64,000 nucleotides of DNA from Staphylococcus pseudoxylosus. GTDB lineage: Bacteria; Bacillota; Bacilli; Staphylococcales; Staphylococcaceae. Where the stretch lies: positions 330,042 through 394,041 of the forward strand of contig NZ_RCVN01000001.1 of assembly GCF_003697915.1 (NCBI RefSeq), given 5' to 3'. The notes below the pieces were generated by a model, which saw only the letters and a program-made list of their open reading frames with translations, had not been told where the DNA came from and made no database searches. A program made the translations under genes and the position numbers. Positions 10,016 through 16,257 of this stretch are shown here, piece after piece. Positions within the stretch are counted from its first letter, which is position 1. Each line of letters starts with the position of its first letter.

Positions 10016-10756
10016 TTACCAAGGTACAACGCCATCATTATTTGTAAAAGTGATGTTTTTATCTTTTCTATCTTGTTCTACTAACTCAATAACTCTTTTA
10101 ATACCTTCATCAATTGAACGTGCTCCCATTTTTTTAGCTGTTTCTGGATCTAAACCTCCAAATTCAGTGGCTACCATTCCTGGATCAACTAGATCTACAC
10201 TGATATCATAACCTTCTTTTTCTAATTCTTTTGATAATTGAATAGAATACATATTTAAAGCAGCTTTTGAAGATTGATAACCTGCGACACTCACATCATA
10301 TACAATTGAATCTTTATCTAAAACTGAATTAAGAGATCCCATCATACTAGACATATTAATGATTTTTGCTTCTTTCTCTTTTTGAAGCAACGGTAATATT
10401 GCTGAAGTTACATTAATAACACCAAAAACATTAACATCAAATTCATTTTTCACTTTAGTGACATCAAGTTTAGATGGACTAGAAGCTTCTAAAGCTACAC
10501 CTGCATTATTAATTAAAATATCTAAAGCGTTTATTTCTTGAGCTGCACTCTGCACAGAATTTATATCAGTAACATCTAGTTGAACTGTAGTCACAGACAA
10601 ACCTTTTGATTCTAATTCCTTCACAATAGATTGACCATCTTGTAAACTTCTTGCACCTAAGATAACATGATAGCCTTTCTCCGCTAACACTTTTGAAATT
10701 TCTTTACCCATTCCTCTAGTAGCACCTGTTACTAGTACTTTCTTTTGGTTATCCAT
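10016..10756 (-). CDS. Short-chain dehydrogenase/reductase
   Basis: A 246-residue classical SDR using NAD(P)H. The cofactor motif TGATRGMG is at about residues 10-17, NNAG near 86, the catalytic serine in INMSSMMGS, and Y-x-x-x-K in GYQSSK; PGMV follows. GAR after the second strand suggests NADPH preference (inference). The C-terminus ends in DGVVPW, common in reductases of the CBR1-like group. Substrate unknown. It has its own terminator and lies just left of the first tRNA-Ser-derived repeat, so it may be cargo of an old island. Confidence 0.88.
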   Translation of the reverse strand: MDNQKKVLVTGATRGMGKEISKVLAEKGYHVILGARSLQDGQSIVKELESKGLSVTTVQLDVTDINSVQSAAQEINALDILINNAGVALEASSPSKLDVTKVKNEFDVNVFGVINVTSAILPLLQKEKEAKIINMSSMMGSLNSVLDKDSIVYDVSVAGYQSSKAALNMYSIQLSKELEKEGYDISVDLVDPGMVATEFGGLDPETAKKMGARSIDEGIKRVIELVEQDRKDKNITFTNNDGVVPW

Positions 10757-10905
10757 AATTTAAAACACCCTTTTCATGTTAAAGTTGCAAACATTTAATT
10801 ACTTCCCTTTTGAATTAAGTATAAACCTTATCGATTTATTGAGTTTCAGATTAGAAATCTATTTATTTCGTAAAGTATTGTGTATTCATTAGTTCATAAA
10901 AACAA

Positions 10906-10945
10906 AAAACATCGAAACCTATCATATCAAGGTTCTCGATGTTTT
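10906..10945. repeat. Island-end hairpin left of att repeat 1
   Basis: An imperfect inverted repeat (AAAACATCGA-AACCT and complement) whose loop ATCATATCA is shared with the larger hairpin at 13833-13890. Both stand just left of a tRNA-Ser-type core, so this probably marks the right end of a lost or decayed island. Confidence 0.5.
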
Positions 10946-10970
10946 CAGTAAGCATTTTTTATGTAATTAA

Positions 10971-11075
10971 CGGAGAGTGAGTACTTTTCCAAACGCCTAT
11001 TTTATAGTGTTTAAACGATTTTCTTGTCCGTTTATCGTCCGTTTATAAACAACCCACCTATTCATTTAGGTGGGC
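10971..11075. repeat. Att repeat 1 (R1): tRNA-Ser core plus left-end sequence
   Basis: Begins with CGGAGAGTGAG, identical to the last 11 bases of the tRNA-Ser gene as read on this strand, and continues for about 95-105 bases nearly identical to the copy at 14051-14145 (one 11-base indel). It ends in a CCCACCT/AGGTGGG hairpin that corresponds to the last codons and stop of an HTH gene like the one at 15087. Interpreted as the left attachment end of an integrated island. Confidence 0.75.
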
Positions 11076-11268
11076 TTTTGCGTATTCGTATATTAATATT
11101 ATATACCAAATTAAATAGCGAAATAACAAATATTTATATAAAATATTAATCATTTTTATAAACATTATTTAGTTTTATGTATATTCAATATATTTGATAT
11201 AAAAAATGATTTTTAGTATCCTTTTTCTATGTTTAAATTTAGACTTTTCTGAAAAAAGGAGGATACTT

Positions 11269-12477
11269 TTGAATAATCTATATAATATTCACAGGATAAA
11301 AGGAAACTGGCTAATTCTCATAGCCATTATTATGGTTGCATCAACTTTACGCGCTCCTTTAACTTCTGTAGGACCTGTTATTAATGATATTATCCAACAA
11401 TTTAATATTAATGACGGTATTGCAGGATCACTAATAACAATCCCACTATTTATTTTCGCTATTATTTCCCCTTTAGTATCGAAAGTTACATACTACTTGA
11501 CTATGTCTCGTACTATTTTATTATCAACGTTATTGTTAGTTTTATCTTTAATTTTACGTGTAGCTGGGGATTTCACACTATTTATTTTAGGTACCATACT
11601 TTTAGGAGTAGCAATTGCATTTGGAAATGTACTTTTACCAAGCTATGTAAAATGGTACTTTCCAACTCAAGTTGGTATAGTAACAGGTATTTATAGTAGT
11701 ATGATGCATTTCACTGCGGGACTTGGCGGAGGTTTAAGCATTCCAATATCTTCGGTATCTCAATTTGGTTTTAGATTATCTTTATCTTCTTGGGTTATAT
11801 TTGCTATTGTCTCTATCTTTCTGTGGATTCCCATCGTAACAAAGAATAGCAAAATAGAGAGAAAAACTACCTCTGCTAATCAAAGAAACAAAGCAAATAA
11901 AACTAACATAGTTAAATCAAGAATTGCTTGGATAATTGCTGCTGCCATGGGTTTTCAGGCTATGATTATTTATACTATCGTTATGTGGATGCCATCTATA
12001 TTAATAGATAAAGGAGTGGATTCTTCAACAGCAGGTTTTTTATTTATGCTTAATCAATTTTCACAAGTACCAATGACATTTATTGTACCTATCATAGCTT
12101 ACAAACTAAGCAACCAGCGTATTTTAGCTATCATTATAACCACATTATTTTTACTAGGTTTTAGTTTTTTATTTTCTCATTCTTTAATTTTATTATTTAT
12201 TGGGGTTATTATATTAGGTGCAGCTATGGGCGCATGTTTTAGCTTTTGTATGATATTATTTTCCATTAAGGCTCGTACAGATAATGGTAGCGTAATGTTA
12301 TCCGGATTTGGTCAATCGATAGGCTATTTAATCGGCGCCATAGGTCCAGTACTTGTAGGATATCTATATGATATAACACACAGTTGGAATTCAGGGATTG
12401 TTGCATTATTTATTATGTCTCTATTATTCTTAATATTTTCTTATAGCGCTTCAAAAAATAGAGTAATAGAAGACTAA
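11269..12477 (+). CDS. MFS transporter, CynX/NimT-like
   Basis: A 402-residue polytopic membrane protein with about 12 hydrophobic segments and a charged central loop (near residues 190-215). The N-terminal STLRAPLTSVGP motif after helix 1 is characteristic of the CynX/NimT subgroup of the major facilitator superfamily, which includes cyanate and nitroimidazole transporters; the substrate here cannot be told. The start is TTG at 11269, six bases after AAAGGAGG; earlier in-frame ATG lacks a ribosome site. It is the main cargo of the island between repeats R1 and R2 and ends in a strong terminator. Confidence 0.88.
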   Translation: MNNLYNIHRIKGNWLILIAIIMVASTLRAPLTSVGPVINDIIQQFNINDGIAGSLITIPLFIFAIISPLVSKVTYYLTMSRTILLSTLLLVLSLILRVAGDFTLFILGTILLGVAIAFGNVLLPSYVKWYFPTQVGIVTGIYSSMMHFTAGLGGGLSIPISSVSQFGFRLSLSSWVIFAIVSIFLWIPIVTKNSKIERKTTSANQRNKANKTNIVKSRIAWIIAAAMGFQAMIIYTIVMWMPSILIDKGVDSSTAGFLFMLNQFSQVPMTFIVPIIAYKLSNQRILAIIITTLFLLGFSFLFSHSLILLFIGVIILGAAMGACFSFCMILFSIKARTDNGSVMLSGFGQSIGYLIGAIGPVLVGYLYDITHSWNSGIVALFIMSLLFLIFSYSASKNRVIED

Positions 12478-12590
12478 ACAAAGTACTATATAATAAATTA
12501 ATTCAAACTATTATATCAATATTTAAACTCCCATCCAGTAGTTAGCTTATTTTCACACTATATATAATTATACTTTAATACAAAAAAATT

Positions 12591-12613
12591 CCCCACCATA
12601 AAGGTGGGGAGTT
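12591..12613 (+). terminator. Terminator of the MFS gene
   Basis: Perfect CCCCACC/GGTGGGG stem with a five-base loop, 114 bp past the stop codon; A-rich before and T-rich after. Confidence 0.75.
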
Positions 12614-12683
12614 TACAAATTTTATTTTCGCTCATTTCTTAGAATTACTTAATAACTTATCAAAAAAGAAGGCTATATTCAAG

Positions 12684-12848
12684 TTACCATTTTTTTAATT
12701 TAATTATTAGTTTATTTATGTGTTTAGAATAATCTTTACCCTTTTTCTCTTTTATTTTACTATTTATTTTATGAAGTATTTTTTCAAACTTTCCATTCTC
12801 CACATATTTCCTTATTCCACGTTTTATAATACTTACACCTACTAACAT
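12684..12848 (-). CDS. Small basic protein or remnant, 54 residues
   Basis: An uninterrupted 54-codon frame encoding a very lysine-rich peptide with no cysteine and an amphipathic helix pattern (IIKRGIRKY, IKLKKW). No good ribosome binding site precedes its ATG, so it may be the relict of a longer gene. Not recognised. It is the only candidate between the MFS terminator and the next small gene pair. Confidence 0.25.
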   Translation of the reverse strand: MLVGVSIIKRGIRKYVENGKFEKILHKINSKIKEKKGKDYSKHINKLIIKLKKW

Positions 12849-12913
12849 AATTTTACTTAATCATACAGCAAAATTGTAAATTCAATGTAGTCATTTTATT
12901 GAATTTATGTAAA

Positions 12914-12940
12914 AGCACCCAGTGACATGTGTGGGTGGTT
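12914..12940 (-). terminator. Hairpin after the small phage-type gene pair
   Basis: CACCCA pairs with TGGGTG around GTGACATG. A degenerate copy (CCACCCAGTGACATG...) sits at 18697-18720, so both islands carry the same element. Confidence 0.5.
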
Positions 12941-12949
12941 GAAAGGATT

Positions 12950-13072
12950 TCAATCTTGCTCTATCGACATTTCTTGAACATACATAAATTCTTTATGGTC
13001 TAACATCTTACCAGTAACACTTTTTAGCGATACGCTTTCAATCGGTTCTTTAATAGTAACGTACGCCTTCAT
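12950..13072 (-). CDS. Small phage-type protein, 40 residues
   Basis: Starts at ATG 13072 inside the end of the preceding gene (23 bp overlap, different frame) and encodes MKAYVTIKEPIESVSLK and so on to a stop at 12950. The composition is protein-like. Two readings are possible: a tightly coupled small gene, as in phage early operons, or the C-terminal half of one gene broken by a frameshift near 13060. No independent ribosome site is visible, which fits coupling or a frameshift. Function unknown. Confidence 0.4.
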   Translation of the reverse strand: MKAYVTIKEPIESVSLKSVTGKMLDHKEFMYVQEMSIEQD

Positions 13073-13244
13073 ATTCTTCGATGTCAGTATCTAAATAAGA
13101 AGGAAACGCTTCTTCTAATGTGAAACTTTCACTTTTTATATAATTAATTGCAGAGTTTTTCTGAGTATAAATTTTTTCGCCTAAATCTATTTGGTGGTCT
13201 TCATATGCTTCCCCATTGTCATAAATAGGTAAATGCGCAAACAT
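13050..13244 (-). CDS. Small acidic hypothetical protein, phage-type
   Basis: A 64-residue acidic protein beginning MFAHLPIYDNGEAYEDHQ, with no membrane segment. It overlaps the 40-residue frame downstream. The pair resembles short early-region genes of staphylococcal phages and pathogenicity islands in size and arrangement, but I recognise no family. The ribosome site upstream is weak. It is part of the island between R1 and R2. Confidence 0.45.
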   Translation of the reverse strand: MFAHLPIYDNGEAYEDHQIDLGEKIYTQKNSAINYIKSESFTLEEAFPSYLDTDIEEYEGVRYY

Positions 13245-13443
13245 TTAATAACTCTGTTTTATTAATCATTTTTTATATTATACAACAAAAAAATAGGACA
13301 AGAACGTAAGTGCCTACCCTTAATAATATAGTAGTATAATCACATTGAGGCGAGAAATAGTAGCCTTCTATATTGCACCCCATTTATTTATATTTAATCA
13401 TGCCAATTCCATTTTAATACGCCCCAATATTTCTCTGATTTAA

Positions 13444-13821
13444 TGCGTTCCTTTACCTGGTACAAAAACTAAAAATTCAAAGAGAGATGTTGAAGTTAAT
13501 CAAAAAGACATAATTTTAATTAATTCTAAGTTGTCTAACTTACCTCGCAGAATTGATGGAAAGTTATTTGCTTTAAGTCATACCGCAGTAAATAAATCTT
13601 TTAAGCACGCGAAAAAAGTTGTTGGTTTAGATGATGACAATGTAACCCCCTACTCACTTAGACACACTCACACATCTTATTTACTTTCTAAAGGCTTACC
13701 GATTGAATATATTAGTAAACGTTTAGGACATGCAAGCATATCAATAACTTTAGACACATACTCTCACTTGTTAGAAGAACATAAAAAAGAGCAAGGACGT
13801 GTCAGAGAATTATTCTCTTGA
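13444..13821 (+). pseudogene. Tyrosine integrase remnant (C-terminal half)
   Basis: The open frame from 13444 reads PLPGTKTKNSKRDVEV and continues to the C-terminus, aligning with residues about 222-350 of the intact integrase at 19364. It keeps the catalytic lysine region, the HxxR box (SLRHTH), the second histidine (LGHASI) and the tyrosine (DTYSHLL). The N-terminal arm-binding domain, the core-binding domain and the first catalytic arginine are gone, so it is dead. As with the intact copy, an att-type core follows shortly downstream. Confidence 0.85.
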
Positions 13822-13832
13822 CACATATTTGA

Positions 13833-13890
13833 CCCTCACTCTCCGTACATAAAGCTTATCATATCAAGCTTTATGTACGGAGAGTGAGGG
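13833..13890. repeat. 25-bp perfect inverted repeat containing two att cores
   Basis: Two perfect 25-base arms, 13833-13857 and 13866-13890, separated by ATCATATC. Each arm's outer end is the tRNA-Ser 3' core (CGGAGAGTGAGGG) in opposite orientation. The right arm plus the following bases matches 16 bases of the tRNA gene end. It sits 12 bp after the integrase remnant and could also act as a terminator. Confidence 0.75.
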
Positions 13891-14050
13891 ATTTTAAAAA
13901 CTTCGCTAGACCAGTGTTCAAGCCATTTTATTGGCGTTCTGTTGGCGTAAAACTTATTTTACATGACTTAACTAATCTTATCTAAACATAATAAAAACCC
14001 GTCAAATCAACGTTTTACTTACGTCAACTTAACGGGAATTAACCAATTAG

Positions 14051-14145
14051 CGGAGAGTGAGTGCTTTTCCAAACGCTTATTTTATAGTGTTTACACGATT
14101 TTCTTGTCCGTTTATAAACAACCCACCTATTCATTTAGGTGGGCT
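14051..14145. repeat. Att repeat 2 (R2)
   Basis: Second copy of R1, starting with the same 11-base tRNA-Ser core and ending in the same CCCACCT/AGGTGGG hairpin; it lacks an 11-base segment present in R1. It marks the boundary between the island with the integrase remnant (left) and the island with the intact integrase (right). Confidence 0.75.
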
Positions 14146-14318
14146 TGTGTATTTATAATAGAATCAAGACAAAAAGAACTTCTTCCCCACTCCTAAAAAT
14201 TACTTAAAAAGCTCAATTTATTATTTTAAATATTGAAAGTAATATGTTGTTTTGTTAAACTCACAAAAGATTATGTTAAATAAATCTAAATAACACAAGG
14301 AAGAATGGAGTTGGAATT

Positions 14319-14780
14319 ATTAAAAAGAAATTTATAAGTACTATTAGTGGTGTGATTTTATTATCTTCAGTAGCAATTGCTATGCCAGAAACACCAGCAA
14401 ACCCTATAACTTCATCTAATCATGAAGCTCAAGCTGCCAGTAAAGGGTTTAAATATTTCACTACAGTTAATGGATCTACTGCTGCAAGTGATTTTGCAAC
14501 TAAGTCAGTTGGATATGCAGCTGCCGGAGGTTTAGGATACTTAGCAACCGGAGGAGCAGGTGCAATAGTTGCAGGAACTGTCGGTGGACACCTATCTGCA
14601 GGTCTAAGTGGCATAAAAACTGTATACATAACAGATAAACAATACATTAATAAAGCAGGTCAAATAGAACATCATGCAACATTATATAAAAACAAAAGTA
14701 AAACTAAAAAAGCAGGAACTGCAAAATGGATAACTTCTACAACTTATCCAAATGGAAATAAAGAAGCAGGTCATAAATAA
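14319..14780 (+). CDS. Secreted glycine-zipper protein, possible bacteriocin, AUU start
   Basis: Encodes about 153 residues. The only start that gives a complete signal peptide (three lysines, hydrophobic core, cut near EAQA) is ATT at 14319, eight bases after GGAG; ATG at 14304 is out of frame, and GTG at 14352 would lose the positive start of the signal. The mature part has a Gly/Ala-rich zipper (GYAAAGGLGYLATGGAG and following GG repeats, about residues 64-98) able to insert in membranes, then a basic soluble tail rich in Lys, Thr and Tyr. No family recognised. Size, zipper and a convergent small membrane protein suggest a bacteriocin-like effector; this is inference. Confidence 0.6.
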   Translation: MKKKFISTISGVILLSSVAIAMPETPANPITSSNHEAQAASKGFKYFTTVNGSTAASDFATKSVGYAAAGGLGYLATGGAGAIVAGTVGGHLSAGLSGIKTVYITDKQYINKAGQIEHHATLYKNKSKTKKAGTAKWITSTTYPNGNKEAGHK

Positions 14781-14781
14781 T

Positions 14782-14821
14782 GTAATAGTCCATGTATTTA
14801 ATTAAATACATGGACTATTAC
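14782..14821. repeat. Perfect 40-bp palindrome at a convergent gene end
   Basis: Identical to its own reverse complement over 40 bases, centred on TTAA. It begins two bases after the secreted-protein stop and contains the stop of the minus-strand membrane protein (14798). Either a shared terminator without clear T-runs or a cruciform/protein site. Confidence 0.75.
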
Positions 14822-15004
14822 TATTAATATACCTAGAAACAAATAAAAATAAAAGCCTACCCATAGGCTTTTATTATCAATTTTCACTTCTTTATCTGAA
14901 AAACTTCTCCTTTTTTGTTGAAACTTACCTACAGATACTTGAAATAACAAACATATAATAATGAATGCTACTATAAATAGTACGCTTAATACCACATTAA
15001 GCAT
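14798..15004 (-). CDS. Small two-helix membrane protein
   Basis: A 68-residue protein with two hydrophobic segments (about residues 3-23 and 47-67) separated by a basic, polar loop (KFQQKRRSFSDKE). A strong AAAGGAGGTG ribosome site supports the ATG at 15004. Not recognised. It converges on the secreted zipper-protein gene and shares its palindrome, so a role as immunity protein for that product is a reasonable guess, though such proteins are usually co-transcribed with the bacteriocin. A hairpin with T-rich tail (14851-14872) lies inside its coding sequence and could truncate its transcript. Confidence 0.6.
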   Translation of the reverse strand: MLNVVLSVLFIVAFIIICLLFQVSVGKFQQKRRSFSDKEVKIDNKSLWVGFYFYLFLGILIVIVHVFN

Positions 15005-15086
15005 TTAAACACCTCCTTTTTTTAGTCTATTAAAATTTTCAACTTTATTCAATTGCTTTATTGACTTTGAACTTCAGAAAATCTAC

Positions 15087-15278
15087 CTATTCATTTAGAT
15101 GGGTTTTTGCGTATTCGTATAGTTTTTCAGTTGTCTTTAAAGTCAAATTGTCTATATCACGATTTCCATTTCTCAATGTAGATATAACCGTCTGGCTAAT
15201 ACCTGTGCTCTTATATATCTGATAACCAGTTAAATCACTTTCTATTAGTTTTTTGATTGTCTGTTTGTATTCACTCAT
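15087..15278 (-). CDS. Small HTH regulator, phage/island type
   Basis: A 63-residue Cro/CI-like DNA-binding protein: LTGYQIYKSTGISQTVISTLRNG forms the helix-turn-helix. The ATG (15278) overlaps the stop of the 39-residue peptide gene upstream (ATGAGTGA arrangement), so the two are translationally coupled. Proteins of this size are common in staphylococcal phages, plasmids and islands. Its last codons and stop recur as relicts inside repeats R1 and R2, showing that this gene type sat at the left end of several islands. Probably an autoregulator or antitoxin-like repressor; not established. Confidence 0.75.
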   Translation of the reverse strand: MSEYKQTIKKLIESDLTGYQIYKSTGISQTVISTLRNGNRDIDNLTLKTTEKLYEYAKTHLNE

Positions 15279-15390
15279 AATTATCACGCTCTATCTTTTT
15301 ATTCAAAAAATACAAATGTGTTTTTCTTCCTACGAATAATAACAACGGTAGGCATAAAATAAATATTGATAGATACATTTGAAATGTCAT
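15271..15390 (-). CDS. Hydrophobic 39-residue peptide upstream of HTH gene
   Basis: Begins MTFQMYLSIFILCLPLLLFV and continues with a basic polar tail (GRKTHLYFLNKKIERDNYE), a single membrane-spanning helix plus charged end, the build of type I toxins and similar mini-proteins. CGGAGG stands nine bases before the ATG. Its stop overlaps the HTH start by eight bases. Too short for usual gene finders. Toxin or signalling role is inference; a coupled peptide-regulator pair is what the sequence shows. Confidence 0.5.
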   Translation of the reverse strand: MTFQMYLSIFILCLPLLLFVGRKTHLYFLNKKIERDNYE

Positions 15391-15418
15391 ATTTGAAAAC
15401 CTCCGATAAATGTAATAT

Positions 15419-15618
15419 ACTTCAAGTGTAAGGAGGAGCCCGAAGGCTCCAGTTGATTACTTGTCTTGGTTATCTTTATTGGCGTTTAGATAACATAGAT
15501 GCCATAGTCTTAGTTGTTTTAATAGCGCTGGGGAAATCAGTATCAAAAGTGATATTGGTTGCTCTAGCGCTATTTTTATCAAGTGGCTCAAGGCTTTACC
15601 CTCCTTTCACTTGAAGTC
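15419..15618. repeat. Convergent-RNA module bounded by inverted repeats
   Basis: A 200-bp unit flanked by near-identical inverted copies of CTTCAAGTG-N-AAGGAGG (left 15420-15436, right 15601-15617), each a potential transcript leader pointing inward. On the plus strand a long hairpin (15509-15575, ends AATAGCGCT/AGCGCTATT) is followed by TTTTTATC, a good terminator. On the minus strand the stem GGAGCC-TTCG-GGCTCC (15435-15450) lies near the end. Two convergent, overlapping RNAs would result, the arrangement of type I toxin-antitoxin loci. Confidence 0.4.
15457..15591 (-). CDS. Candidate 44-residue hydrophobic peptide
   Basis: TTG at 15591 lies seven bases after AAAGGAGGG and opens a 44-codon frame: a hydrophobic N-terminal half (LIKIALEQPISLLILISP) and a polar tail (NANKDNQDK), as in small membrane toxins. 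A second frame across the same bases reads DKNSARATNITFDTDFPSAI with more typical third-position AT content but no start codon. So either the locus encodes a mini-peptide, or it is an RNA pair with decayed coding sequence. Confidence 0.3.
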   Translation of the reverse strand: MSHLIKIALEQPISLLILISPALLKQLRLWHLCYLNANKDNQDK

Positions 15619-15701
15619 TGTAAGGTGTATCTCAACCTTACATATATAATTATACTACACATTCGTAAAGTAATCAAGCGTTTTATTCACATTTTTTTGA
15701 T

Positions 15702-16112
15702 TTATTTTATCTCCACAATATCTTTCAAATTAACTTTACTTAATCCAGTTTCTTCATATAAATGTAATGTTTGTGTGTGAACATCTACTTTATGAATGTA
15801 ACCCTCTTTAGTTTTAATATACCCATCCACAAAATAACGTAATTCAATTGTAGGGTCATGATACATTTTAAATATTAACTTATCATTTAAATCATTTAAT
15901 TGGTGGTCGCTTAGTGACGGTCTATCAATCTTGTTTTGGTCTTGTATGTATTGCTCTAGTTGCTCATATTGTTCAGGCAGTGTGTTAAAGGCTTGCCACT
16001 TAACCATACCACGCCCTTTGGGTATACGTGGATTAAGATACTCTCTAGGTATTTTACGGTAATCAGTTTCGTATTTATATTCATCTGGTGCGTCAGGATT
16101 TATTATTTTCAT
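15702..16112 (-). CDS. YolD-like protein under SOS-box control
   Basis: A 136-residue YolD-family protein: the DEYKYETDYRKIPREYLNP start and GRGMVKWQAFNTLPEQYEQL segment are typical. YolD-like proteins are usually encoded directly before a Y-family polymerase (UmuC/DinB-like) and are thought to act with it in translesion synthesis. Here no polymerase gene follows: the next genes downstream are the mini-peptide and HTH, so it is an orphan. A perfect GAAC-N4-GTTC LexA box lies 24 bases upstream of the ATG. A decayed second copy lies at 9421-9504. Confidence 0.85.
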   Translation of the reverse strand: MKIINPDAPDEYKYETDYRKIPREYLNPRIPKGRGMVKWQAFNTLPEQYEQLEQYIQDQNKIDRPSLSDHQLNDLNDKLIFKMYHDPTIELRYFVDGYIKTKEGYIHKVDVHTQTLHLYEETGLSKVNLKDIVEIK

Positions 16113-16135
16113 AGTATCACCTCATGAATATAATA

Positions 16136-16147
16136 GAACATTCGTTC
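16136..16147. promoter_or_regulatory. LexA (SOS) box of the YolD-like gene
   Basis: GAACATTCGTTC matches the Gram-positive LexA core GAAC-N4-GTTC exactly, 24 bases before the start codon. Confidence 0.8.
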
Positions 16148-16257
16148 GCATGTGTAAACATATATCATAAATTATATTTACTTTTTCCACTTTTGCAAAT
16201 ATAATTAATTTAATAAGTATACCCCCGCTTAACGAAATGAAAAGGAGGTCATTTCTG

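Larger units (their letters stand above)
13822..14318. other. Island junction, no gene
   Basis: Contains the inverted repeat 13833-13890, two GTTGGCGT-like motifs as also found after the intact integrase, a CCCGT/ACGGG hairpin (about 13996-14036) and repeat R2. A plausible promoter for the next gene lies near 14251-14285 (TTGTTT, then TATGTT). Confidence 0.6.

Noticed and set aside
13397..13465. Minus-strand fragment ending KYWGVLKWNWHD-stop
   Set aside because: About 20 codons, overlaps the integrase remnant, and no parent gene recognised; too short to call.
14851..14872. AAAAGCCT/AGGCTTTT hairpin with T-rich tail as terminator of a plus-strand gene
   Set aside because: It lies inside the strongly translated 68-residue minus-strand gene; kept only as a remark there.
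15583..15780. Plus-strand open frame of 65 codons
   Set aside because: It overlaps the antisense of the YolD-like gene and the RNA module; no ribosome site.
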